Positions 6,867 to 14,159 are shown, numbered from the stretch's first letter. The stretch: DNA of 14,207 nt from an uncultured Clostridia bacterium (GCA_910585485.1 CAJUEZ010000047.1:1-14207), one strand, 5' to 3'. Translations and numbers: made by a program. The notes: generated from the sequence alone by a model not told the origin.

Positions 6867-7937
6867 CTATTCCACTGTTCCGCCGCCGAGAACTATATCC
6901 CCGTCATAAAACACAACAGCCTGTCCGGGAGTTACCGCTCTTTGCGGCTCGTCAAACACAAGCCTCACACGGTCTCCTTCCATTGGATAAAGCGTTGCTT
7001 TCGCACACTTTGCCTGATAACGCACTTTTGCGCTGACTGATATTTCCCTATCCGGCTTTACACCTGAAATAAAATTTACGTCGTCTGCCACAAGTTCTTT
7101 TGAAAACTCCATACCTTTTTCACCAAGAATAATCGTGTTGTTTTCCGCGTCAATTTTCATAACAAACATCGGTCTGCCATACGCGCCTATACCCTTGCGC
7201 TGACCTATAGTATAATAAATAAGTCCGCGGTGTCTGCCGATTACATTGCCGTTAGTGTCAAGAATATCACCCTCTCTCGGCTTATAATCCGAATAATCTA
7301 TAATAAATTTCGCATAATCATCATCCTCGACAAAACAAATTTCCTGACTGTCTTTCTTATGCGCAACTCCTAAACCTAATTCCTCGGCTTTTTTTCTCAC
7401 CCAGTCCTTATTATAACCGCCGAGCGGCATAAGCGTATGCGCAAGCTGTTCCTGTGTAAAATTATAAAGCACATAACTCTGATCTTTTTTTGCCGCCTCG
7501 CTTGCGCGGAGTATGTATTTTCCGTCTGCTCCACGCTCAATCTTCGCATAATGACCGGTAGCGACATAATCTATACCCATCGCGCGCGCTTTTTTGAGCA
7601 TCGCGTCAAATTTCAGATACTTGTTACACGCTATACACGGGTTTGGCGTTCTGCCGCGCTTATACTCATCAATAAAGTAGTCAACAACCTTATCCCGAAA
7701 CATATCTTTAAAATTCATCACATAAAAATCAATACCGAGTTTGTCACATACACGGCGCGCGTCCTCGACCGCGCTTTCCGCGCAGCAGCCCTCATGATTT
7801 ATGTCACAGCTATCCGAATAAGTCCATAGTCTCATTGTCGCTCCGATTACGTGATATCCCTGCTCCTTCAAAAGAGCAGCGGCAACAGAACTATCAACAC
7901 CTCCGGACATTCCTATAAGCACGCTTTTTTGATTCAT
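6867..7937 (-). CDS. mnmA: tRNA-specific 2-thiouridylase MnmA
   Basis: Cytoplasmic ATP-dependent enzyme that thiolates U34 in tRNAs for Lys, Glu and Gln, using sulfur relayed from a cysteine desulfurase. The 356 residues show the PP-loop SGGVDSS (11-17), the catalytic nucleophile C101 in TPNPCIACN and the second active-site cysteine C201 in DSQEICF. These are followed by TIGQRKGIG and the C-terminal beta-barrel (KVRYQAKCAKATL). I chose the ATG at 7937, eight bases after AAAGGAG; the ATG at 7943 lies only two bases from it. No cysteine desulfurase gene is adjacent. The 107-bp upstream gap has no clear promoter but contains an alternative-hairpin region (7983-8038). Confidence 0.97.
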   Translation of the reverse strand: MNQKSVLIGMSGGVDSSVAAALLKEQGYHVIGATMRLWTYSDSCDINHEGCCAESAVEDARRVCDKLGIDFYVMNFKDMFRDKVVDYFIDEYKRGRTPNPCIACNKYLKFDAMLKKARAMGIDYVATGHYAKIERGADGKYILRASEAAKKDQSYVLYNFTQEQLAHTLMPLGGYNKDWVRKKAEELGLGVAHKKDSQEICFVEDDDYAKFIIDYSDYKPREGDILDTNGNVIGRHRGLIYYTIGQRKGIGAYGRPMFVMKIDAENNTIILGEKGMEFSKELVADDVNFISGVKPDREISVSAKVRYQAKCAKATLYPMEGDRVRLVFDEPQRAVTPGQAVVFYDGDIVLGGGTVE

Positions 7938-7982
7938 TCCCATCTCTCCTTTAAAAAAAACTACACGAAAAGCGTTCAGATT

Positions 7983-8038
7983 ACTGCCAAAGGTATCATG
8001 AACAATACCCTTTGTACAGCCACGATGACTTTGGCAGT
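7983..8038 (-). promoter_or_regulatory. Competing hairpins in the mnmA leader
   Basis: On the minus strand, ACTGCCAAAG (8029-8038) can pair perfectly with CTTTGGCAGT (7983-7992). Alternatively CAAAGGGTAT (8005-8014) pairs with ATACCTTTG (7988-7996) with one bulge. The two stems share CTTTG and exclude each other. No T run follows either stem, so this is not a standard terminator. It lies between the response regulator stop and mnmA. The pairing is seen; a regulatory role is inferred. Confidence 0.45.
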
Positions 8039-8050
8039 TAACTGAGCAAT

Positions 8051-8725
8051 TTAATCCAGCCTAAACCTATAGCCTACTCCCCATACAGTTTCTATATGTT
8101 TTTCATTCTCCGCATTTATCTTGTCCCGCACCCGCTGTATATGAACCGTTACGGTTGACACATCTCCCACAGCGTCCATGCCCCATATTCTGTCAAACAA
8201 AACCTCTTTTGAGAAAGTGCGGTTTGGATGTTCCGCAAGAAATAAAAGCAAGTCATATTCCTTGGCGGTAAATGATATTTCCTTATCTTGGATAAGAACC
8301 TTATGCGCGTCCTTGTCAATAGTCAGAGAACCCGTTTTTATAACATCGCTGCCGTGAGTCAACGAGTCATAGCGCATAATATGCGCCTTCACCCGCGCCA
8401 CAAGTTCACCCGGTGAAAACGGCTTTGTCATATAGTCGTCAGCTCCAAGTCCCAAGCCTCGTATTTTATCGATATCGCTATTTTTTGCCGATAGGAAAAT
8501 AACAGGAATCTGTTTCTTTTTTCTTAACTCGGATATGACCTCAAAGCCGTCCATGCCCGGCAGCATAATATCTATAATAATCAAGTCAAAATGTTCTGAG
8601 AGCGCCTTCTCAAGACCTGTCGTGCCGCGCGGGGCAATTTCACATTCAAAACCGTTTATTTCCAAATAGTCGCGCTCCAGTTCCGCAATAGCGCTATCAT
8701 CTTCTATAATTAATACTTTTTTCAT
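8051..8725 (-). CDS. OmpR/PhoB-family response regulator
   Basis: DNA-binding transcription regulator activated by phosphorylation from the kinase encoded just upstream. The 224 residues comprise a receiver domain (1-115), with acidic pocket D9/D10, phospho-acceptor D52 (IIIDIMLPGMDG), S79 and K101 (TKPF). A winged-helix domain (about 128-224) follows, with FTAKEYDLLLFLAEHPN and the recognition-helix region STVTVHIQRVRDKI, ending GVGYRFR. The start follows GGAGG by five bases. It is the last gene of the operon, 105 bp after the kinase; the kinase-first order is less usual than regulator-first. The probable target is the 11-bp-phased repeats at 12568-12611. Closest functional analogues are peptide-antibiotic or envelope-stress regulators (inferred). 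Confidence 0.95.
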   Translation of the reverse strand: MKKVLIIEDDSAIAELERDYLEINGFECEIAPRGTTGLEKALSEHFDLIIIDIMLPGMDGFEVISELRKKKQIPVIFLSAKNSDIDKIRGLGLGADDYMTKPFSPGELVARVKAHIMRYDSLTHGSDVIKTGSLTIDKDAHKVLIQDKEISFTAKEYDLLLFLAEHPNRTFSKEVLFDRIWGMDAVGDVSTVTVHIQRVRDKINAENEKHIETVWGVGYRFRLD

Positions 8726-8830
8726 TTTTTCCTCCTTTGAATTTATTAACGGCAGAAAAAGCGTTTCCGTTTCCGAGCCTATGTTCTCACGCGCAGGCGC
8801 GCGGTTAAAAAAGCGGCAATATCTGCAATC

Positions 8831-9979
8831 TTATTGAGATATCGGCAAATACACCACAGCTGTTGTTCCCTTTTCCAAACCGCCGCTTTCAAGCCAGATT
8901 TTACCTCCGTGTTTTTCAACAATCTGCTTGACAATGCCAAGTCCCAGTCCGCTGCCTTTAATGCTTCTTGAACTGTCCACGCGGTAAAAACCATTAAAAA
9001 CATTTTCCATCTCGCTCTCGTCTATGCCAATGCCATTATCGCTGATACATACATAAACACCTCCATCACGAATCAAAGAACTTATCTCTAAAACAGGATT
9101 ATTTTCATTTCTGTACTTTACGGCATTATCAATAAGATTTGCAAACACTCTGCTCATCTTTTCATAGTCCAATTTTACAATCGCGCGTTCTTTGGATATA
9201 TCGCTTACAAGCTTAATTTCATTTTTTTCTAAATCAAGTCTGTAATCCTCAATAAAATCACGCAGAAACGCGTTTATATCGCCCTTGTCAAATTGGAATG
9301 TCAATCTTGACAATTCAAGCTTTGAGAACATTGAAAGATTATTTACCATATCGTCAATAATCTCCGCTTTCGCGTAAACAGTGTCAAGATAACGGTCCAT
9401 TTTTTCGCTTGTGTCAGCAACGCCGTCGCGTATTCCGTCAATATACCCCTTTATCGAGGTTATAGGAGTTTTTAGGTCATGCGACAGATTTGCAAGAAGC
9501 ATGCTGCGCTCCTGTTTCATGTAATCCTCACGCTGTTTTGAGTGCTTCAGGTCTCTTCGCATAGCGTCAAAACTGACGCACAAATTATCAATCTCGCTGT
9601 AATCACTTCCCAAAACCTCAAAATCCAAATTACCCGCACGAATATATTCCGCCGCCTTTGCAAGGTCGTTTATTGGTTTTTTTACGCTCTCCGTCATGAT
9701 ACGCGTCGTAACGGTTGTCGAGATAACAATAAGAAGAACGCAGATAACCATCCATAAAATCACATAGCATAGCACGCTCGGATTGTTTTTAAAAAACTCA
9801 CCCAACGCCTGAGAAAACACCTCTAAATCAAGCATGGAAGCGCGCGTAATATTCAGTTCCTCAACCGGGTATTTTAGTATAAAGATTATAAGAAAACACA
9901 CTGAAATAACACCTATTAATAAAATAGGTGTTATCAGCATTATGATGTTGTACAATGTGAATCTTTTTTTTATATTCAT
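8831..9979 (-). CDS. Membrane sensor histidine kinase with short external loop
   Basis: Inner-membrane kinase that phosphorylates the adjacent regulator. The 382 residues have two transmembrane helices (about 12-35 and 69-92) enclosing only about 33 external residues. A HAMP linker follows (about 93-145), then a dimerisation domain with H167 in NLSHDLKTPITS. The ATPase domain has an N box (FANLIDNAVKY, N281/N285), G1 (SDNGIGI, 313-319) and G2 (GSGLGLGIVK, 342-351). Such a small loop resembles kinases that sense through the membrane or a partner transporter, such as those controlling peptide-antibiotic resistance pumps. It starts 23 bp after the permease; the ribosome binding site is weak (AAAGGA about 17 bases away), so translational coupling is possible. 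Ligand unknown. Confidence 0.95.
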   Translation of the reverse strand: MNIKKRFTLYNIIMLITPILLIGVISVCFLIIFILKYPVEELNITRASMLDLEVFSQALGEFFKNNPSVLCYVILWMVICVLLIVISTTVTTRIMTESVKKPINDLAKAAEYIRAGNLDFEVLGSDYSEIDNLCVSFDAMRRDLKHSKQREDYMKQERSMLLANLSHDLKTPITSIKGYIDGIRDGVADTSEKMDRYLDTVYAKAEIIDDMVNNLSMFSKLELSRLTFQFDKGDINAFLRDFIEDYRLDLEKNEIKLVSDISKERAIVKLDYEKMSRVFANLIDNAVKYRNENNPVLEISSLIRDGGVYVCISDNGIGIDESEMENVFNGFYRVDSSRSIKGSGLGLGIVKQIVEKHGGKIWLESGGLEKGTTAVVYLPISQ

Positions 9980-10002
9980 TGTATATAACCGTATTTATTC
10001 CT

Positions 10003-10746
10003 TTAAAAATCCTTCTTGTCAAATATTATATACGATAATGTATACAAAATCAAGATTGAACCGAACAAAATACCAATCTTTGAAATCAGCGCGCCAAATG
10101 GGAGAAGCGTGCCTATCCAAACTTTATGCCATTGGGAATAAGCGGTAAAAATCATTTGTCCTATTGTGGATCCGTAATAATTAAGATATTTAAAGAATAT
10201 ATATGCCGCTATACACAAAAGCATCGCAAGAGTTGGGCTTTTGGAAATCATATTTAATAAAAGCGCCATTGCCGCGATTGACAGAAGCGGTATCATATCC
10301 ACCACATATATCAAGAGTGTTCTTGGTATATCACTCAGCGGATTACCCGATAAAACCTGCACTAACAAAGACACAACAAACATCACAAGCATCACCGCGC
10401 AGCCGGCAAAGAAAGCGGCAAGATATTTTGCAGTCATAACCTTGAATCTTGTCTGCGGACGCATAAGCGCCGCTTTCATGGTGTCCTCCTGAATTTCACT
10501 TGCAAAAAGATCAGTCACTGCCATAAAAATAATAAGCGGAACGAGAATATCAACAGTAAAACCGAGCATTGAAATAATCATATTGCTTTTTATTACAACA
10601 TCCCCGCCCGACACCTTGGCTATGAGCATATTTCCGCCGAGCCTCAATAAGCATATCACCGCGCCTAATATGGTAAGCACAAGATATTTTTTCTTTATGA
10701 GAAGTTTTTTCAGTTCACTTTTGGTATTCAATAACAGCGCGTTCAT
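10003..10746 (-). CDS. ABC-2 type permease of the transporter
   Basis: Membrane subunit paired with the ATPase encoded immediately upstream. The 247 residues show six hydrophobic segments, at about 22-43, 56-80, 105-131, 145-163, 170-190 and 217-240. The first follows a basic N terminus (KSELKKLLIKKKY), and the segment FASEIQEDTMKAALMRPQTR in the first cytoplasmic loop is typical of the BcrB/LanE-type ABC-2 family. The start overlaps the ATPase stop by four bases (ATGA), so the two are translationally coupled. Exporters of this shape usually remove bacitracin-like or lantibiotic-like peptides from the membrane. The substrate here is inferred from the ATPase subtype and the neighbouring kinase, not shown. 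Confidence 0.9.
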   Translation of the reverse strand: MNALLLNTKSELKKLLIKKKYLVLTILGAVICLLRLGGNMLIAKVSGGDVVIKSNMIISMLGFTVDILVPLIIFMAVTDLFASEIQEDTMKAALMRPQTRFKVMTAKYLAAFFAGCAVMLVMFVVSLLVQVLSGNPLSDIPRTLLIYVVDMIPLLSIAAMALLLNMISKSPTLAMLLCIAAYIFFKYLNYYGSTIGQMIFTAYSQWHKVWIGTLLPFGALISKIGILFGSILILYTLSYIIFDKKDF

Positions 10747-11471
10747 ATGATAATCTCACCTCTTCTGTCTTTTACTATACTAAGGAAATAATCCTCCATT
10801 GACGGGTGCAGGCGCAGCGCGTCCTCAGTTGTTGCCTGCGATATAATCTCGCCCTCATATATTACTGCCACTTTATTGCAGGTCTTTTCAATTTCGCCTG
10901 CCATATGACTGGAAATAAGGAATGTGACATTCCTCTCCTTATTCAGCTTTTTTATGATTTCTCTTATCTCAACAACACCTTCAATATCAAGTCCGTTTAC
11001 GGGTTCATCAAGAATTATAAGTTCGGGGCTTGTAACCAACGCGATTGCAAGACCTAATCTCTGCTTCATTCCAAGCGAAAACCTTCCCGCTTTATCATTC
11101 TTATAAGGAAGAAGATGCACAGTATCCAGAATATTCTCAATTCTCTCACGGGTTATGTGTGAGTGCATTGCCGTGTTCATTTTTATATTCTGATATGCTG
11201 TCATATCCTTGTAAAGCGCGGGTGATTCTATGAGCGCGCCTGTTTTCATCATGATTTCCTCAATATTATCATGCAGATCCATGCCGAAAATGCTTATATT
11301 ACCCGTAGAATTTACAAGATTTAACATCGCCTTCATAATAGTGGTTTTACCTGAACCGTTTGGTCCGAGCAAACCCAAAATATCACCCTTTTGCACGGTA
11401 AAAGATACATTTCTGATTCCGCGATTATTTCTATAAAGCTTTGTTAGATTATTTATTTCAACCACATTCAT
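10743..11471 (-). CDS. ABC transporter ATPase, E-loop (BcrA/LanF) type
   Basis: Cytoplasmic ATPase powering the ABC-2 permease. The 242 residues show Walker A GPNGSGKTT (36-44), an ABC signature region FSLGMKQRLGLA (131-142) of the BcrA form, Walker B LIILDEP (151-157) with D loop NGLD, and switch histidine H189 (ISSH). The position normally held by the Q-loop glutamine is E82 in TGALIESP, the E-loop known from lantibiotic-immunity ATPases. That places it with peptide-antibiotic self-protection or resistance transporters rather than generic importers. It lies 26 bp behind the exported-protein gene, with a modest GGGGCGAG ribosome binding site. No lantibiotic precursor or modification gene is in the window, so resistance is likelier than producer immunity. 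Confidence 0.94.
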   Translation of the reverse strand: MNVVEINNLTKLYRNNRGIRNVSFTVQKGDILGLLGPNGSGKTTIMKAMLNLVNSTGNISIFGMDLHDNIEEIMMKTGALIESPALYKDMTAYQNIKMNTAMHSHITRERIENILDTVHLLPYKNDKAGRFSLGMKQRLGLAIALVTSPELIILDEPVNGLDIEGVVEIREIIKKLNKERNVTFLISSHMAGEIEKTCNKVAVIYEGEIISQATTEDALRLHPSMEDYFLSIVKDRRGEIII

Positions 11472-11497
11472 ATTTCTCGCCCCTATACTTATCTTAA

Positions 11498-12502
11498 TTA
11501 ATCGTTCACTTCGTTAATTTCAACATCGCCATCAGACGTATAACCTATTACATTTCCATCTTCGTCTACCAGCTCACTTATCATATAACTGCCGTCTTCT
11601 GATGATGTCACATGATATTTTCTCGGATTGGGAAGCGTTGAAACATCCACTCGCCTTGGCGTTGTTGTTCCGTAATCCGACATTGTAACCGCAATGTCCA
11701 CTGAAGCCTCATGATTTTCGCCGGATGCGTCGCTTCCGCTAAGAGTTACGTTAGCTTTACCCTCGGTAAGTCTGTTTTGGCTGTCAACACTAAAACGAAG
11801 AGACGCGTTTTTTACAATAGGACTGCTTCCGAGAATCATAAACGGATCGTCCGTGTCAAATCTTGATACTGATGTAAACATAGCCTCAAGTCCTGCGTTT
11901 GCAAGTTCCGGAATCTGAACCGCGTCAAGATTGATTTCATATGTTGATGTATTATCGTCACCTGAAACATACACTATATTATTTTTCAAATCACCCACCA
12001 AAGTGTCGCATAACAATTCCGCAAAGCGTATTATTTTGGCGCTGCTCTCCTTGTCTTTTTCACCGGCATCACCAAGAATGTCAAACGCGCCTTTTCTGAA
12101 ATATGCTTTGCCGTCATATACAGTGCTTGCTTTTTTGCCATCTTTGTTAGTGTATATACTTATACTAGTATTGTCCTGAACATACGTTTCGCTTTCTGAC
12201 CTCCCAACAGGAGATATATAGTCAACATACGAATCGCTTACGTCCTTTCTGCTGAGTTTTACGTCACCGTCACGGTCATAAAGTTCCTCAGTGCTTGCTT
12301 TCGCAATTTCCTTTCCGTCGACAGTAAGTTTAATCTCTGAGTTGGCAGTGTAATTCTCATTATCAGCAAGTCCCTTAAACGCCGTTTTTCCCGCTTCATA
12401 ACCACCCATAGTGGTGTAACTTGCAAATGCCGCTCCCGCAAGCATCGTAACGCCCAATATCATGCCGACTGCCATTGTTGCTTTTTTCTTAGCCGCCTTC
12501 AT
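11498..12502 (-). CDS. Exported protein of unknown family, first gene of the transporter operon
   Basis: I do not recognise a named family. The 334 residues begin with a basic stretch (MKAAKKK) and a hydrophobic helix (about 8-27) with a plausible signal peptidase site AFA-SY. There is no lipobox cysteine, so it is either secreted or anchored by the uncleaved helix. The mature part is acidic, with a single cysteine. It alternates beta-rich segments such as EIKLTVDGKEI, NTSISIYTNKDGK, TVYDGKAYFR, STYEINLDAVQIP, LRFSVDSQNRL and NVTLSGSD. This pattern is compatible with a LolA/RseB-like curved sheet, which is a guess from pattern only. The ATG at 12502 lies nine bases after AAAGGA; the ATG at 12511 touches that site and is unlikely. 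As operon leader next to the transporter and kinase, it could bind the peptide or present it to the kinase. Confidence 0.9.
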   Translation of the reverse strand: MKAAKKKATMAVGMILGVTMLAGAAFASYTTMGGYEAGKTAFKGLADNENYTANSEIKLTVDGKEIAKASTEELYDRDGDVKLSRKDVSDSYVDYISPVGRSESETYVQDNTSISIYTNKDGKKASTVYDGKAYFRKGAFDILGDAGEKDKESSAKIIRFAELLCDTLVGDLKNNIVYVSGDDNTSTYEINLDAVQIPELANAGLEAMFTSVSRFDTDDPFMILGSSPIVKNASLRFSVDSQNRLTEGKANVTLSGSDASGENHEASVDIAVTMSDYGTTTPRRVDVSTLPNPRKYHVTSSEDGSYMISELVDEDGNVIGYTSDGDVEINEVND

Positions 12503-12535
12503 ATTAATCATTCCTTTCCCTATACTTTTATTTTC

Positions 12536-12549
12536 ATAAGGTACCTTAT
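12536..12549. promoter_or_regulatory. 14-bp palindrome upstream of the exported-protein gene
   Basis: ATAAGGTACCTTAT is a perfect palindrome lying between the phased repeats and the ribosome binding site, about 35-50 bases before the start codon. It would be near the transcript start or in the leader. It may be a dimeric repressor site; no owner is evident. Confidence 0.4.
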
Positions 12550-12567
12550 ATTTCTATTTTACCTACT

Positions 12568-12611
12568 CTTTATAAACATTATATAATACATTTATAAACA
12601 TTTTATAAACA
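12568..12611 (-). promoter_or_regulatory. Four 11-bp-phased repeats, probable response-regulator operator and promoter
   Basis: On the minus strand four consecutive 11-base units are present: TGTTTATAAAA, TGTTTATAAAT, GTATTATATAA and TGTTTATAAAG. Three share TGTTTATAAA exactly (12602-12611, 12591-12600, 12569-12578). One-turn spacing on one face suits tandem OmpR/PhoB-type binding. A perfect TATAAT at 12578-12583 lies inside the array, and TAAAAT at 12556-12561 lies downstream. Neither has a good -35, as expected for an activator-dependent promoter. The repeats are seen; the binding protein is inferred. Confidence 0.7.
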
Positions 12612-12656
12612 AATATAAATAAATTATAAAATTTGAATGCAAAAAAGAGAATTGCG

Positions 12657-13157
12657 TCAAAACTCAATCCCCGCTCTCGCGCCAATACCCTTGTCATAAG
12701 GATGTTTTATCTTCTTTATTTCAGACACATAATCCGCCTTTTCAATAAACCTGTCTTCCGGCTCACGGCCTGTCATGACAAGTTCGCCTCTGTACTGATT
12801 CACTATATCCTCTGTCATCTTCCTATTGACCAGATTATAATTATATGCCGCGAAAATCTCGTCCAGCACTATCATATCAAAACTATTCATATTTTCAAAT
12901 ATATATCTAAGATTCTCATCATGACATTTTGTAATTTCCGCCTTGTCACAATCATTCATACTTATAAAAAAGCCGTAATTCCTGTCGCACCTTATTACTG
13001 TTACTCCGATTTTTTCAATACTCTCAGTCTCTCCCGTAGGCGCGCCCTTGAGAAACTGCGCGAAAAGCACTTTTTTGCCGTGTCCTGCCATACGCGCGGC
13101 AAGTCCTATTGAGGCTGTTGTTTTTCCTTTTCCGTCCCCGCAATAAATATGCAGCAT
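12657..13157 (-). CDS. cobO: Cob(I)yrinic acid a,c-diamide adenosyltransferase
   Basis: Cytoplasmic ATP:corrinoid adenosyltransferase of the CobO/CobA/BtuR family, which attaches the 5'-deoxyadenosyl group in adenosylcobalamin synthesis or salvage. The 166 residues carry the P-loop GDGKGKTT (7-14), then LFAQFLKGAPTGE, the Walker-B-like segment MIVLDEIFAAYNYNLV and ELVMTGREP, and end in the family motif IKHPYDKGIGARAGIEF. AAAGGAG lies seven bases before the ATG. No other cobalamin gene is in the window, so salvage of imported corrinoids is as likely as synthesis. It has its own promoter (13276-13304). No cobalamin riboswitch was recognised in its roughly 110-base leader. Confidence 0.95.
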   Translation of the reverse strand: MLHIYCGDGKGKTTASIGLAARMAGHGKKVLFAQFLKGAPTGETESIEKIGVTVIRCDRNYGFFISMNDCDKAEITKCHDENLRYIFENMNSFDMIVLDEIFAAYNYNLVNRKMTEDIVNQYRGELVMTGREPEDRFIEKADYVSEIKKIKHPYDKGIGARAGIEF

Positions 13158-13236
13158 AAAAAGACTCCTTTCCCAATCTTTATATACCCTCGATATAATT
13201 TTTTAAAATATTTTTATTTTTCATTCATTCTACTAC

Positions 13237-13250
13237 TTTACAAATGTAAA
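13237..13250. promoter_or_regulatory. TTTACA-AA-TGTAAA palindrome in the cobO leader
   Basis: A 14-bp inverted repeat with 6-bp arms and a two-base centre lies about 20-35 bases downstream of the predicted cobO transcript start. That position suits a repressor roadblock. The repressor is unknown. Confidence 0.4.
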
Positions 13251-13275
13251 ATATTATTATATAATATGTAAATGT

Positions 13276-13304
13276 ATTATATATAATATATGATTTGCTG
13301 TCAA
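13276..13304 (-). promoter_or_regulatory. Perfect consensus sigma-A promoter of cobO
   Basis: TTGACA (13299-13304) and TATAAT (13276-13281) are both exact with a 17-bp spacer on the minus strand. A full-consensus promoter for an enzyme of modest demand suggests that a repressor or leader element limits it. Confidence 0.88.
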
Positions 13305-13469
13305 TATTTGTCTGTTGCTATTTCAAAAAAAATAATCATCCTGTGAATATCAAGACGGATATATCGGAATAATATATTTAAAATTAATACGCATAAAAAC
13401 ATTAAAGGCAGAATAAATATAACTTGATGACAAGAGAATTTTAATTACTACAGAGGAGGTTTTTTACAA

Positions 13470-14126
13470 ATGGATAACAACGTATCAAACAATCAGGCAA
13501 CAATCATAGGAACAATCGAGGACGAATTTGTCTTTAATCATGAGATTTACAGTGAGAAATTTTACACCTGCACTGTAAAAGTTGCCAGACTAAGCGGCAC
13601 TGCTGACGATATTCGCATAATGGTATCAGAAAGACTGATAATGGACGGCGAGTATGCAATAGGCGACACAGTGGAAGTTATAGGTCAGTTCCGCTCTTAC
13701 AACAGCTATGAGGACGGCGATAATCGTCTTCTTCTAACAGTTTTTGCAAAGGATATTATGCATTATGACGAGACCGAAAACAAGAATCCTAACACTCTTT
13801 ATCTAAACGGTTTCATATGCAAAGAGCCGGTTTACAGAACAACACCTTTCGGTCGTGAGATAACAGATATTTTGCTTGCCGTAAACAGAAGCTATAACAA
13901 GTCCGATTACATACCCATCATCGCATGGGGACGTAACGCGCGCTTCGCAAAAAATATGAATATAGGCGATAATGTTAAAATATGGGGAAGAATACAATCC
14001 AGAACTTATCAAAAGCGTATAAGCGATGAGGAGACAATAACAAAAACGGCTTATGAGGTTTCTATAAACCGTATGGAACTTGTTACCGAAGAAAGCGCTG
14101 AGGAAGAAGTTCCGCAGCAAGATTGA
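13470..14126 (+). CDS. Tandem OB-fold single-stranded DNA-binding-type protein
   Basis: The 218 residues resemble SSB proteins with two OB folds in one chain. The first (about 8-97) reads ATIIGTIEDEFVFNHE, then FYTCTVKVARLSG, VEVIGQFRSY and LLLTVFAKDI. The second (about 107-205) has LYLNGFICKEPVYRTTPFGREI, DILLAVNRSYNKSDYIPIIAWG, NVKIWGRIQSRTY and AYEVSINRMELV, a closer match to canonical SSB. The C terminus is acidic (EESAEEEVPQQD) but lacks the canonical Asp-Asp-Ile-Pro-Phe tip that recruits SSB partners, so it is unlikely to be the main replicative SSB. It probably binds ssDNA in repair, recombination or a specialised replication step (inferred). AGGAGG lies ten bases before the ATG. Monocistronic, ending at a strong terminator. 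Confidence 0.88.
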   Translation: MDNNVSNNQATIIGTIEDEFVFNHEIYSEKFYTCTVKVARLSGTADDIRIMVSERLIMDGEYAIGDTVEVIGQFRSYNSYEDGDNRLLLTVFAKDIMHYDETENKNPNTLYLNGFICKEPVYRTTPFGREITDILLAVNRSYNKSDYIPIIAWGRNARFAKNMNIGDNVKIWGRIQSRTYQKRISDEETITKTAYEVSINRMELVTEESAEEEVPQQD

Positions 14127-14159
14127 TGATAAATACGGATTCATAATCAATACGCAGTT

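Larger units (their letters stand above)
13158..13469. other. Divergent intergenic region of cobO and the tandem-OB gene
   Basis: This 312-bp very AT-rich stretch holds the cobO promoter, the palindromes listed separately and ribosome binding sites at both ends. It also contains ATGTAAA in direct repeat 22 bp apart (13244-13250, 13266-13272) and an ATATTAT/ATAATAT inverted repeat (13251-13267). From 13305 to 13450 I found no convincing promoter for the rightward gene and no RNA gene. Confidence 0.7.

Noticed and set aside
8779..9003. A 74-codon minus-strand frame across the kinase-regulator gap.
   Set aside because: It mostly overlaps the kinase C-terminal ATPase domain in another frame and has no ribosome binding site.
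12568..12611. CRISPR-like short repeats.
   Set aside because: The units are 11 bp and contiguous, with no spacers and no cas genes nearby; an operator fits better.
13158..13275. A cobalamin riboswitch in the cobO leader.
   Set aside because: The leader is only about 110 bases, very AT-rich, and I see no B12-box-like element.
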